From CAZBBC01 sp964489835 (GTDB taxonomy: Bacteria > Calditrichota > Calditrichia > JAJRVZ01): DNA of 39,948 bases. Made by a program: the position numbers and the translations under genes. Location of the stretch: contig CAZBBC010000026.1 of assembly GCA_964489835.1 (NCBI GenBank), forward strand, positions 1 through 39,948. Direction: 5' to 3'. The notes under the pieces were generated by a model. The model searched no databases and was not told where the DNA came from. It saw only the letters and a program-made list of their open reading frames with translations. Shown here one piece after another: positions 17,497 through 26,555 of the stretch; within the stretch, counting starts at the first letter, position 1; each line of letters starts with the position of its first letter.

Positions 17497-18804
17497 ATGT
17501 TTGTTATTATCAAGTGCAAAATATCAAAGTATTTGCCTTGGGGTTTTCTTTTTCTGTTGATACCTGTCCTGGGATTCAGTCAACATGGGACTAAAGATAA
17601 ACCCAATATCATTCTTATCATGGCTGATGATTTAGGCTATGAATGTCTTGGTTGTTATGGGAGTCAGTCATATAAAACGCCAAATTTGGATCAACTGGCC
17701 CAAACAGGATTGCGCTTCGATCATTGTTATTCCCAACCCCTCTGCACCCCATCACGGGTAAAGCTGATGACCGGCAGATATAATTTCCGAAACTACATCA
17801 TGTTTGGTTATCTCGATATTGGAGAAGTTACCTTTGCACATGTACTAAAAAATGCCGGTTACAGTACATGTATTGCCGGAAAATGGCAGTTGAGCAACGG
17901 CATTGAGGGTCCGTATAATGCTGGTTTTGATGAATATGCCCTCTGGCAAATCTACCGAAAAATTGGCGGTGAAATGGTTCTTGGACCACGATATGCTGAT
18001 CCAAAGATCTATCAGAATGGCAAATTGCTGGAAAATACTAAAGGAAAATACGGACCGGATGTTTTTTGTGAATTTATCATGGATTTTATTGAAAGAAAAA
18101 AGTCCACCCCCTTTTTGGTCTATTATCCGATGGTATTAACGCACAGTCCATTTGTAACAACACCGGACAATCCGGATTGGGAGGCTAAAAAATCTGAAAA
18201 AGATAATAAATATTTTGCTGATATGGTGAACTACATGGACAAGACGATCGGACGTATTGTCAAAAAACTTGAAGATCTTCACTTAAGGGAAAATACCCTG
18301 ATTTTGTTTATTGGTGATAATGGAACCCATCAAAATATTTGTTCAAAAATCGGTGATAAATGGATCCAGGGTGGAAAGTCCCTGATGACAGACGCCGGCA
18401 CTCATGTTCCGTTTATTGCTAATTGGAAGGGTGCTATAATGCCAGAAAGAGTTTGTGAGGATTTGATTGATTTTAGTGATTTTATGCCGACGCTTGCCGA
18501 AGTTGCCGATACTCCTCTGCCTGAGGATATTACCATTGACGGAAGAAGCTTTTATCCACAAATTCTTGGCAAAAAAGGGGAACCTAAGGAATGGATTTTT
18601 ATGTATTATTGGGAACGGGGCAGAGATCCATTGAAAACAAGACGCTTTACCCGGAATAAACGTTGGAAACTCTATGATGATAATTGTTTTTTCGATGTCC
18701 TGACCGATCCATTGGAGCAAAATCCGATCAAAATGGAAACAATGGATCAGGAATTGGTCTCTGTAAAAAAAAGATTAAAGGATGTACTGGATAACATCAA
18801 ATAA
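17497..18804 (+). CDS. Secreted sulfatase with Gln in place of the GKWH histidine
   Basis: This 435-residue arylsulfatase-family enzyme has an N-terminal export signal (about 1-28). The metal-binding IMADDLGYE holds Asp44-Asp45. The CTPSR motif (Cys83, Arg87) is the site converted to formylglycine. FIGDNGTH provides the later Asp-Asn ligands. The usual GKWHLG is GKWQLS here (Lys129, Gln131), so one conserved active-site histidine is replaced. The following GFDEYALWQ pattern suggests an established subfamily rather than a dead enzyme. It should remove sulfate esters from a saccharide in the periplasm or outside the cell. It needs a formylglycine-generating or anaerobic maturation enzyme, and none is encoded in this window. 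Confidence 0.92.
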   Translation: MFVIIKCKISKYLPWGFLFLLIPVLGFSQHGTKDKPNIILIMADDLGYECLGCYGSQSYKTPNLDQLAQTGLRFDHCYSQPLCTPSRVKLMTGRYNFRNYIMFGYLDIGEVTFAHVLKNAGYSTCIAGKWQLSNGIEGPYNAGFDEYALWQIYRKIGGEMVLGPRYADPKIYQNGKLLENTKGKYGPDVFCEFIMDFIERKKSTPFLVYYPMVLTHSPFVTTPDNPDWEAKKSEKDNKYFADMVNYMDKTIGRIVKKLEDLHLRENTLILFIGDNGTHQNICSKIGDKWIQGGKSLMTDAGTHVPFIANWKGAIMPERVCEDLIDFSDFMPTLAEVADTPLPEDITIDGRSFYPQILGKKGEPKEWIFMYYWERGRDPLKTRRFTRNKRWKLYDDNCFFDVLTDPLEQNPIKMETMDQELVSVKKRLKDVLDNIK

Positions 18805-18833
18805 TACGCTAAAGAGCGATCTCCGCGCCCTAT

Positions 18834-19049
18834 GGGTATAAGGTATAGGGATATTAGGGAATCGTAGAGACGGGTCGGTGACCCGTCTAAAGTAAGAAGT
18901 AGGAAGAAAGAAGGGGAAGTGAAAAGTGTGGGGCGTGAGGCGTATAGAGCAAAGCGAAAAGAGAAGAGCAGGTAGGGGCGGGTCTCCGTGCGTGCCCGTC
19001 GACGGAAGGAAAATAAATGAAACCTCATATCGAAACCCCGCAGGGGTTT
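18834..19049. repeat. Patchwork of intergenic palindromes between the two sulfatases
   Basis: This 264-base intergenic stretch contains several distinct elements. gggtataagg / ggtatagggata (about 18834-18860) recalls the start of the window. A 9-bp-stem hairpin, agacgggtc-ggt-gacccgtct, lies at 18868-18888. ggggcgggtctccgtg lies at about 18975-18990. aaacccc-gca-ggggttt at 19033-19049 resembles the palindromes at 17193-17422. No coding function is seen. Confidence 0.6.
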
Positions 19050-19068
19050 AACATAGGTAGATTTGAAA

Positions 19069-21036
19069 ATGACTAATACAAAAAAAAATTTTAAAAAGAA
19101 GAATTTTACCGGTAGAAAAGTTTGTAACACACTCATATTTAGTCTATTCTTATTCCTGTTATTTATATCTTTCTCTTGTGAACCGATGGGAAACCAACAA
19201 CCCAATATCATCATTATTTTTACCGATGACCAGGGCTATGCGGATTTGGGTTCTTATGGTGCCAAAGGTTTTACTACGCCGAATCTGGATAACATGGCGA
19301 AGGAGGGTATGCGTTTTACCAGTTTTTATGTCGCATCACCAGTCTGTTCACCTTCTCGTGCCGCTTTATTAACCGGTTCTTACCCTGTACGGGTGGGTGT
19401 ACCGGCCGTTCTGCATCCGGTGAGTCCTACCGGTCTGGCTCCTGATGAAATTACCATTGCAGAAATTCTTAAGGAGAAGGGATACGCCACTGCCTGCATA
19501 GGTAAATGGCATCTGGGTGATCATTCTAGCATGATGCCCCGGAATCAGGGATTCGATACCTATTTTGGGCTTCCCTATTCTAATGATATGTGGCCCTGGT
19601 ATAATGATTATAAGCGGAGGGGAAAGGGAAGTGATTTGATGCCGGATCTCCCGCTATATGATGGTGATGATGTTCTGGAATACAATCCGGACCAAAATCA
19701 ACTTACCACGCGTTATACCAAACGAGCTATTCGTTTTATAGAGGAAAATAAAAACCGACCTTTTTTTCTTTACCTGCCCCACAGTATGCCCCATGTGCCG
19801 CTCGGTGTGTCTGATAAGTTTAACGGTAAAAGCATCTATGGACGTTATGGTGATGTGATCGAAGAAATCGATTGGTCCGTGGGGGAGATATTAAAAACAC
19901 TGAAAAAAAACCATTTGGATCAGAACACGCTGATCATTTTTACCTCAGACAACGGACCCTGGTTGACTTATGGTAATCACGCCGGATCTGCTTTTCCTTT
20001 GCGTGAAGGTAAAGGAACAACGTTTGAAGGGGGTATGCGTGTACCCTGTGTAATGCGCTGGCCTGGTAAAATTCCTGCAGGGGCTGTTTCAAGTGATCTG
20101 GCGACGACAATGGATTTACTTCCTACGATTGCTCGTCTGGTTGGCAGTGAAGCACCATCCGATCGGGTCATCGACGGAAAGGATATATGGCAGTTAATGT
20201 CCGGCGTTCCCGATGAAGACACTCATGATAGAGTCCTTTTTTACCATTTTCCCTCAGAATTACAAGCCATTCGCCAGGGGAAATGGAAATTACATTTTGC
20301 ACATCAGTATGGTCATCAGGAAGGACCGCCGGGTAAAGATGGACAATCTGCCGGTCAGATTACAGCGGCCATTGGTATCGCATTGTATAATCTAGATGAT
20401 GACATTGGAGAAACTAAAAATGTCGCTGAGGATTATCCTGAGATCGTTGACCGTCTGAAAAAACTGGCCGATGCACATTTAGATGATTTAACCAAAAATT
20501 CCAGGGCAGCGGTTCGTATTGAAGATATCAACTGGCGCAGATATGCGGATAAATTGTCAGAAGGTCACTTCCTGAAAGATTGGTGGTTGATCGGTCCTTT
20601 TGATAACAAAGACAGAAAAGGATTTCACAGGGTTTATCCACCTGAATTGGAGTTCAATCCCAGTAGGTCTTACACCGGTAGAAATAACTTAAAAATTACC
20701 TGGCAACATTATAAAGAAAGTAAGTTTGAATATATTGGTCTGGCAAAAATAATTAAACCATCCCATGAAGGTGTGGCCTATGCCAGGAGAACCATTGAAG
20801 TCATAGATGATACCAAATTGAAACTTGGGGTGGGAACGAACGATGGTGTACGAATGTGGGTAAACGGGGAACTGGTATTAGACAAAATGGTCAGCCGGCT
20901 AGCTGTTCCTAATGAAGATGTTGTAACCGTACCTTTCAAAAAAGGGAAAAATACCATATTACTTAAAATTGATCAGATCGGCGGTGGCTGGGGCTTTTAT
21001 TTCTCGGTGATGGAAGGTCAGGAGCTTTTAAATTAG
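19069..21036 (+). CDS. Sulfatase lipoprotein with C-terminal jelly-roll module
   Basis: The 655-residue protein starts at the ATG at 19069; a TTG two codons earlier is possible. The leader ends in LFISFSC, making it a lipoprotein at cysteine 37. Sulfatase motifs are complete: FTDDQGYADLGSYG (Asp53-Asp54), CSPSRAALLTG (Cys93 for formylglycine), CIGKWHLG (Lys146, His148) and FTSDNGPW. The core ends near residue 485. Residues 504-655 form the DWWLIGPFDN ... GGGWGFYF module shared with the DUF4838 protein at 14856. Most single-domain sulfatases end near 450-500 residues, so this is an added domain. Remnants of a PA14-type domain follow the stop codon, suggesting that the tail was swapped. The role is sulfate removal from a glycan at the cell envelope. 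Confidence 0.93.
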   Translation: MTNTKKNFKKKNFTGRKVCNTLIFSLFLFLLFISFSCEPMGNQQPNIIIIFTDDQGYADLGSYGAKGFTTPNLDNMAKEGMRFTSFYVASPVCSPSRAALLTGSYPVRVGVPAVLHPVSPTGLAPDEITIAEILKEKGYATACIGKWHLGDHSSMMPRNQGFDTYFGLPYSNDMWPWYNDYKRRGKGSDLMPDLPLYDGDDVLEYNPDQNQLTTRYTKRAIRFIEENKNRPFFLYLPHSMPHVPLGVSDKFNGKSIYGRYGDVIEEIDWSVGEILKTLKKNHLDQNTLIIFTSDNGPWLTYGNHAGSAFPLREGKGTTFEGGMRVPCVMRWPGKIPAGAVSSDLATTMDLLPTIARLVGSEAPSDRVIDGKDIWQLMSGVPDEDTHDRVLFYHFPSELQAIRQGKWKLHFAHQYGHQEGPPGKDGQSAGQITAAIGIALYNLDDDIGETKNVAEDYPEIVDRLKKLADAHLDDLTKNSRAAVRIEDINWRRYADKLSEGHFLKDWWLIGPFDNKDRKGFHRVYPPELEFNPSRSYTGRNNLKITWQHYKESKFEYIGLAKIIKPSHEGVAYARRTIEVIDDTKLKLGVGTNDGVRMWVNGELVLDKMVSRLAVPNEDVVTVPFKKGKNTILLKIDQIGGGWGFYFSVMEGQELLN

Positions 21037-21344
21037 GCTTCACAGCAAAGTTTGGATTTATTTTTAAGGGGACCGTAAAAATTCAAAAAAATGGAATATA
21101 TACTTTTTATATTCTTTCAAATGATGGTAGCAAATTATACGTGAATAACAATGAAATCATTGATAATGATGGAAGGCATGGTCCGCTTGAAAAATCCGGA
21201 AAAATTGCACTTAAAGTTGGTTACTATCCAATAAAAGTAAAATATTTTCAAAACGGCGCTGGTCAGGCCTTGGCTTTAAGCTGGGCAACAAAGTGGTTTG
21301 ATAAACAGGAAGTTCCGCCTGAGGTGCTATTTCATAGCGATTAA
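21037..21344 (+). pseudogene. PA14-domain remnant after the sulfatase
   Basis: An open frame, shifted by one relative to the sulfatase, runs from its stop codon to a TAA at 21342-21344. It reads KFGFIFKGTVKIQKNGIYTF, then YILSNDGSKLYVNNNEIIDN, then DGRHG, ending PPEVLFHSD. The GIYTF ... SNDGSKLYV ... DNDGRHG pattern is diagnostic of PA14 carbohydrate-associated domains, which often close sulfatases and glycosidases. No start codon or ribosome site suits it apart from an internal GTG at 21141. It is most likely the stranded end of an older gene. Confidence 0.7.
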
Positions 21345-21356
21345 TTTGGAGAGATT

Positions 21357-23054
21357 ATGTCAATACTGATAAAAAATATTGGACGGTGTTTTCGGATATT
21401 ACTCTTTGGTTATATTGCCGCATGGCCAGTGTGTGTGTATTCTGCTGAACCATTAGAGGTGACTAAATCTTATGATATTGTTATATATGGAGGTACATCG
21501 GCGGGAGTGGCGGCTGCTCTTCAGGCAGCGCGTATGAACCAGACTGTAGTACTCATAGAATCAGGTACACATCTGGGTGGTTTAACTTCCGGAGGATTAG
21601 GTCAAACGGATATCGGCAATAAAAGGGCGATTGGCGGAATATCCAGAGAGTTTTATCAACGGGTTTATCAGCACTATTTGGGAAAAGATGCCTGGATTTA
21701 TCAAAAGCGTGAAGAATTCAGATTTGGATCAAAAGATTGGGATGAAGAAAAAGCCTGGTGGCAATTTGAACCTCATGTGGCAGAATCCATCTTTTTGGAG
21801 ATGATCAGTAACACAAAAGTGCCTGTGTTTTATAATGAACGTCTTGATTTGGTAAATGGTGTAGAAAAACATGACGACAAGATTTCATCCATCCGCATGG
21901 AATCGGGAAAGATATTTTCAGGTAAAATCTACATTGATGCCTCATATGAAGGGGATTTAATGGCACTGGCGGGAGTATCTTATTCGGTTGGGCGTGAATC
22001 CAATAAAACCTATGGGGAAACTTTAAACGGTGTGCAGACAAAAAATGCCATCTATCATCAATTAAGGGATTCAGTTGATCCCTATATCAAACCGGGTCAT
22101 CCGCAAAGCGGTTTGTTACCCGGTATTGATCCTCTTGGTCCGGGAGAAGAAGGTAGTGGGGATCAAAGACTTCAGGCCTACTGTTTTCGCATGTGTTTAA
22201 CCGACGCCCCGGATAACCGGATACCGTTTGAAAAACCGGCGGGCTATGATCCCTTACAATATGAACTTCTTTTACGAAACTTTGAGGCGGGCGCAGACAT
22301 CGTGCCCTGGAATGCTAAAGATATGCCCAACAGAAAGACGGACACGAATAATAATCGAGGTGTTTCCACCGACTATATCGGGCAAAATTATCAATGGCCG
22401 GAAGGTGATTATGCCATAAGAGAGAAAATTTTTCAATCCCATCTCCTTTATCAAAAAGGATTAATGTGGACCCTGGCAAATCATCCGCGTGTGCCTCCAG
22501 GTATCCGAAATGAAGTCAGTCGCTGGGGGCTTTCCAAAGATGAATTTGTAAACAGTGACCACTGGCCACATCAATTATATATTCGGGAAGCAAGACGAAT
22601 GATCGGCGATTATGTGATGACAGAGCATAACTGTCGTGGTGAACACATTGCGCCACAATCTATTGGTTTAGCTGCCTATACCATGGATTCTCATAATGTG
22701 CAGCGCTATGTGGATAAAAATGGTCAGGCAAAAAATGAAGGTGATGTTGAGGTTGGCGGTTTTCTACCCTATCCGATTAGCTATCGTTCCATCATCCCCA
22801 AAGCTGAAGAATGCACAAATCTATTAGTCCCAGTCTGTTTATCGGCATCGCACATCGCCTTTGGGTCCATCCGTATGGAACCGGTGTTTATGGTTTTGGG
22901 ACAGTCGGCTGCCATTGCAGCTTCCATTGCCATTAAAACCAACCAACCATTACAGAATATCGATTATGAAAAATTGAGAGAACAACTTAAATCCGCCAAT
23001 CAGGTTCTCAGTTTCCAAAAAAAGGTATTAAAAAGTCGATTTATAACCGAGTAG
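21357..23054 (+). CDS. Exported FAD-dependent oxidoreductase (FAD_oxidored type)
   Basis: This is a 565-residue protein with GGAGAG before the ATG and an N-terminal hydrophobic leader (ILLFGYIAAWPVCVYSA, about 14-30). The dinucleotide-binding fold follows at YDIVIYGGTSAGVAAALQAAR (39-59), where GGTSAG replaces the common GxGxxG. HLGGLTSGGLG is typical of this flavoprotein family. The C-terminal IRMEPVFMVLGQSAAIAA completes the FAD site. Members are frequent in glycan-degradation clusters of FCB and PVC bacteria, but few have known substrates. Oxidation of a sugar or sugar-acid product in the periplasm is an inference from context. Confidence 0.88.
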   Translation: MSILIKNIGRCFRILLFGYIAAWPVCVYSAEPLEVTKSYDIVIYGGTSAGVAAALQAARMNQTVVLIESGTHLGGLTSGGLGQTDIGNKRAIGGISREFYQRVYQHYLGKDAWIYQKREEFRFGSKDWDEEKAWWQFEPHVAESIFLEMISNTKVPVFYNERLDLVNGVEKHDDKISSIRMESGKIFSGKIYIDASYEGDLMALAGVSYSVGRESNKTYGETLNGVQTKNAIYHQLRDSVDPYIKPGHPQSGLLPGIDPLGPGEEGSGDQRLQAYCFRMCLTDAPDNRIPFEKPAGYDPLQYELLLRNFEAGADIVPWNAKDMPNRKTDTNNNRGVSTDYIGQNYQWPEGDYAIREKIFQSHLLYQKGLMWTLANHPRVPPGIRNEVSRWGLSKDEFVNSDHWPHQLYIREARRMIGDYVMTEHNCRGEHIAPQSIGLAAYTMDSHNVQRYVDKNGQAKNEGDVEVGGFLPYPISYRSIIPKAEECTNLLVPVCLSASHIAFGSIRMEPVFMVLGQSAAIAASIAIKTNQPLQNIDYEKLREQLKSANQVLSFQKKVLKSRFITE

Positions 23055-23127
23055 TGATTAGGGGTTTTATTTTTCTGTCATAGAAGATGAAGATCCTAAA
23101 GAGTAATACAGCCATGAAAGGCCGAAT

Positions 23128-24372
23128 ATGATAAAATTGGCGATTCACGGTGGAGTGAAGGTAAAATCATCACCGTTTGGAGAAGGAAAGCGTTTCGGGC
23201 AGGAAGAAAAAGATCAGCTAATACAGGTCATTGATGATGATATACTCTTTTATTTTTTTGGTAAAAAAGTATTTGAATTTCAAAAAGAATTTGCTTCCCT
23301 GCATAACGTACGGCATTGTATTGCCTGTTCCTCAGGGACCGCTGCCGTTCATATCGCTATCGGGACATTAGAACTGGAACCGGGATCAGAAGTGATTACC
23401 AGTGCGATTACTGACATGGGATCTTTGACCGGAGTTTTATACCAGAATCTAATCCCGGTATTCGCGGATATCAATCCGGAGACCTTTAATATGGATCCCC
23501 GCAGTGTGGAAGAAAGAATAACTGATAGAACCGGGGCCATTCTTGTCGTTCATCATTCCGGTCTGGTCGCCGAAATGGATCAATTTCTGGCCCTGGGGAA
23601 GAAATACACTATTCCAATCGTGGAAGATGTTGCCCAGGCTTATCTGGGTGACTACAAGGGCCGGTTGGCCGGAACCATGGGGCTCATTAATGCTTTTAGT
23701 TTAAACCACTTTAAGCATATCACCTGCGGTTCAGGTGGTATGGTGTTGACTGACGACGATCATAAACGGAGACTGGCCAGTTTGTTTCTGGACAAATGTT
23801 ATGACAGGGAAAGTGGTAAAAGAAATCCATTTTTTCTGGCGCCCAATTATCAGATGACTGAATTGCAGGGTGCTGTCGCTCTCGCACAGCTTAAAAAACT
23901 GCCCTGGATTATTGAACAGCGGCGAAAACTGGGTGACCGGTTAACTACTAAATTAAAAAATATTCCCGGGATTAAACCGCAGCTTATTCCGGATGAATGC
24001 CGACATACTTATTTTCTGTTTTTATTTCAGGTAGATACGCAAAGATTTAATGTAACCACCAGGGAATTTTCTGCTGCATTGGAAGCAGAGGGTATTCCTA
24101 ATCAATCGCATTTAATCACCGGTGGTATGCCGGAATATGCTTATGATGTTTTTAAAAATCGATCTGCTTTCCCAAACAGTAAACATCCCTTTGTTAATAG
24201 TGATTTTGGAACAAATATTTCCTATCGGGATATCAATTGTCCTGAGGCGGAAAAAGCCTTTGAACAGGTTATCAATCTGCAGATTAGCGAATTTTATACG
24301 GAGAAAGATATCGATGAAATGGGCCTGGCAGTAGAAAAGGTTGCACGATATTATTACCATAAGAATAGGTGA
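23128..24372 (+). CDS. DegT/DnrJ/EryC1/StrS-family PLP aminotransferase
   Basis: This 414-residue cytoplasmic aspartate-aminotransferase-fold enzyme is of the sugar-aminotransferase family. ACSSGTAAVHIA (about 66-77) binds the cofactor phosphate. VEDVAQAYLG supplies Asp167, which contacts the pyridine nitrogen. Lys196 in FSLNHFKHITCGSGG is the expected Schiff-base lysine. The final part (GAVALAQLKKLP ... HTYFLFLFQV) is normal for the family. Such enzymes transaminate keto-sugars or make 3-amino-5-hydroxybenzoate. Its place directly before a Gfo/Idh/MocA dehydrogenase suggests an oxidise-then-transaminate pair, or the reverse in catabolism. The substrate is unknown. Confidence 0.9.
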   Translation: MIKLAIHGGVKVKSSPFGEGKRFGQEEKDQLIQVIDDDILFYFFGKKVFEFQKEFASLHNVRHCIACSSGTAAVHIAIGTLELEPGSEVITSAITDMGSLTGVLYQNLIPVFADINPETFNMDPRSVEERITDRTGAILVVHHSGLVAEMDQFLALGKKYTIPIVEDVAQAYLGDYKGRLAGTMGLINAFSLNHFKHITCGSGGMVLTDDDHKRRLASLFLDKCYDRESGKRNPFFLAPNYQMTELQGAVALAQLKKLPWIIEQRRKLGDRLTTKLKNIPGIKPQLIPDECRHTYFLFLFQVDTQRFNVTTREFSAALEAEGIPNQSHLITGGMPEYAYDVFKNRSAFPNSKHPFVNSDFGTNISYRDINCPEAEKAFEQVINLQISEFYTEKDIDEMGLAVEKVARYYYHKNR

Positions 24373-24444
24373 GTGCTGTAAATGTCAATGTTCCAATTAG
24401 TAAAAGTTAGTATATTAAATTACAATATATTATAGGGATTATAG

Positions 24445-25521
24445 ATGATGAACAAAAAAAAATTACGAATAGGAATTGTTGGTTGTGGAACCATTGCCGA
24501 TATACATGCTCAGGCGATTAACCAAACCGGTAATGCAGATCTATTTTCTATTTTCAGCCGCAATGAAATTAATGCCCGGCGCGTCGGTGAAAAATATCAG
24601 ACAAAATGGACAACCGATTGGCAAAAATTCATTTCCGACGATGCTCTGGATGCTGTATCTGTTTGTACCCCCAATGGTAATCATCTTGATTATACAAAAA
24701 AGGCCGCCCGGGAGGGAAAACATATCATTCTTGAAAAACCGATCGAAATAACGCTGGAACGTGCGAAGGAAACTATAAATATTTGTGAAAAACACGGTGT
24801 AAAATTAGCGGTCATCTATCAAAACCGGTTTATCCCCAGGATACAACGATTGAAAAAACATTTGGATGATGGAATCATTGGAAAAATCTTTATGGGGGAT
24901 GCCTACATCAAATGGTTCCGGGCGCAGGATTATTATGACAGTGGTGCCTGGCGGGGTACATTTGCCCTGGATGGCGGGGGTGTGCTTATTAACCAGGCCA
25001 TTCATGCTATTGATCTATTGCAATGGCTGATGGGGGATGTGGTTTCTGTCTTTGGTTATATTGATACCTTCACACACAAGCGTCTGGAGGGAGAAGATAA
25101 TGCGGTTGCCACTCTCCGTTTTAAAAGTGGCGCTATTGGAGTCATTCAAGCCTCAACATCTGTACAACCGGCCCAGAGCCAGCGCATTGAAATTCACGGG
25201 GAAAAGGGAAGTGCCATTCTAGATGGTAATAGTGCCAGGGTCTGGGTAGAAAACAAACTCATTCCGGACGAAAATACTGAAAAGAAAACCTCAACATCGG
25301 CCGGATCGACAAGTCCGCTTGCCGGATTCTCAATCGAACCGCACACAGCACAATTTAAAGCAATATCAAATGCGATTCTCCGGGATGAAGTACCTCCGGT
25401 TTCCGGAAATGAGAGTCTAAAATCCCTGGCTATCGTTCTGTCTGTTTACGAATCTGCAAAAACCGGACACGCGGTTGATTTCAACAGGTTTATAGATAAA
25501 GATCCTAACCTAAATGATTAA
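24445..25521 (+). CDS. Gfo/Idh/MocA-family sugar dehydrogenase
   Basis: This is a 358-residue cytoplasmic NAD(P)-dependent oxidoreductase. The Rossmann motif GIVGCGTIADIHA starts at residue 10. EKPIEI (97-102) carries the conserved EKP lysine. The substrate-domain motif GGGVLINQAIHAIDLLQW carries the usual histidine. Tandem ATG codons (24445 and 24448) leave the start uncertain by one residue. The gene follows the DegT aminotransferase by 72 bases. Family members oxidise or reduce a hydroxyl of sugars, inositols or sugar nucleotides, and the substrate cannot be read from sequence. Confidence 0.9.
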   Translation: MMNKKKLRIGIVGCGTIADIHAQAINQTGNADLFSIFSRNEINARRVGEKYQTKWTTDWQKFISDDALDAVSVCTPNGNHLDYTKKAAREGKHIILEKPIEITLERAKETINICEKHGVKLAVIYQNRFIPRIQRLKKHLDDGIIGKIFMGDAYIKWFRAQDYYDSGAWRGTFALDGGGVLINQAIHAIDLLQWLMGDVVSVFGYIDTFTHKRLEGEDNAVATLRFKSGAIGVIQASTSVQPAQSQRIEIHGEKGSAILDGNSARVWVENKLIPDENTEKKTSTSAGSTSPLAGFSIEPHTAQFKAISNAILRDEVPPVSGNESLKSLAIVLSVYESAKTGHAVDFNRFIDKDPNLND

Positions 25522-25670
25522 CCACGGAAGCACACAGATTGACACAGATATTCATGAGTAAGAGGTAAAAAGTAAGAAAATTTTCCTACTTCCTAATTCT
25601 TACTTCTTATTTTATATACTATTCCGTATCAATCCGGCCTGCCCCGTTTTACGGGGGAAATCCGTGGACT
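25518..25670. repeat. Intergenic repeat block with terminal accacgga / tccgtgg inverted ends
   Basis: accacgga at 25520-25527 is mirrored by tccgtgg at 25661-25667. Inside lie an aagtaagaa / ttcttactt pair (25571-25579 and 25598-25606) and the small hairpin ccccgt-ttt-acgggg (25642-25656). The block resembles dispersed elements also seen near 1245-1532 and 18890. It separates two metabolic genes and holds no coding sequence. Confidence 0.55.
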
Positions 25671-25728
25671 ATTTTTTTCTTTGTTTGCAGCCTTGGGCTT
25701 TGCTGTGAATAGATCAGGCTCTAAACCT

Positions 25729-26523
25729 ATGAATGATCAATTTTTTAAATTGGCAATAGTGCAGATGAAGGTGGAAGGGGGTAACAGGAGTCAGAACCTG
25801 AAGAACGCCCGGTTAGAAATCATTGAAGCCGCCGTGAATCATGCGCAAGTGGTTTTGTTACCCGAAGCAATGGATCTGGGCTGGACACATCCTTCCGCTT
25901 TGACAAAAGCACAGCCGGTTCCTGATGGAGAGACCTGTCAGTTTTTGATCAACGAGGCTAAAAAAAATAACCTGTATATTTGTGCCGGATTAATTGAACA
26001 AGACACCGGTAAAATCTATAATTCGGCGGTGATCATTAATCCGGATGGCGAGATCATACTGAAGCACCGGAAGATCAATGAGTTGGATATCGGACGGAAA
26101 TATTATTCAGTTGGTGACGATCTTAAAGTGTGTCAGACAGAATTTGGGATTTTTGGGATGCTCATTTGTGCCGATGCCAAAGATCACCTGCTGTTGCAGA
26201 GGCTTGGCGAAAAGAATGCATCTGTGATTCTTTCGCCCTGCAGTTGGGCTGTGCCGGCTGATCATGATAATAACCGGGCACCCTATGGTCAGGAATGGGT
26301 GGATGCCTACAGTCCGCCGGCAAAGGAATTCTCCATGTGGATTGCCGGATGCAGCAATGTCGGTTCGATGAATGATGGGCCATGGCAAGGCTATAAGGGA
26401 ATCGGTTGTTCCCTGATTGTTGATCCAAAAGGTGAAGTGGCGGCAACGGGACCTTATGGTGTGGAAGCGGAGATGATTATTTATAAAACAATTATACCAG
26501 CGGTGTCCGGTTTAAAAAAATGA
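25729..26523 (+). CDS. Carbon-nitrogen hydrolase (nitrilase superfamily)
   Basis: The frame is open from a TTG at 25681, but the ATG at 25729 begins the conserved first strand (FFKLAIVQMKVEGG) and gives 264 residues, normal for the superfamily. The Glu-Lys-Cys triad is complete: Glu46 in LLPEAMDLGW, Lys115 in LKHRKINELD and Cys147 in GMLICADAKD. It should hydrolyse an amide or similar C-N bond in the cytoplasm. It is possibly linked to amino-sugar or amide products handled by the DegT enzyme, which is inference. No strong ribosome site precedes the chosen start, so translation may depend on the upstream transcript. Confidence 0.87.
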   Translation: MNDQFFKLAIVQMKVEGGNRSQNLKNARLEIIEAAVNHAQVVLLPEAMDLGWTHPSALTKAQPVPDGETCQFLINEAKKNNLYICAGLIEQDTGKIYNSAVIINPDGEIILKHRKINELDIGRKYYSVGDDLKVCQTEFGIFGMLICADAKDHLLLQRLGEKNASVILSPCSWAVPADHDNNRAPYGQEWVDAYSPPAKEFSMWIAGCSNVGSMNDGPWQGYKGIGCSLIVDPKGEVAATGPYGVEAEMIIYKTIIPAVSGLKK

Positions 26524-26555
26524 TTCTACATAGACAATAGAAAGGAAACAAGTAA

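Noticed and set aside
18747..19214. 155-residue open frame on the minus strand between the sulfatases
   Set aside because: It overlaps the ends of both sulfatases and runs through palindromic repeats. Its composition is not protein-like.
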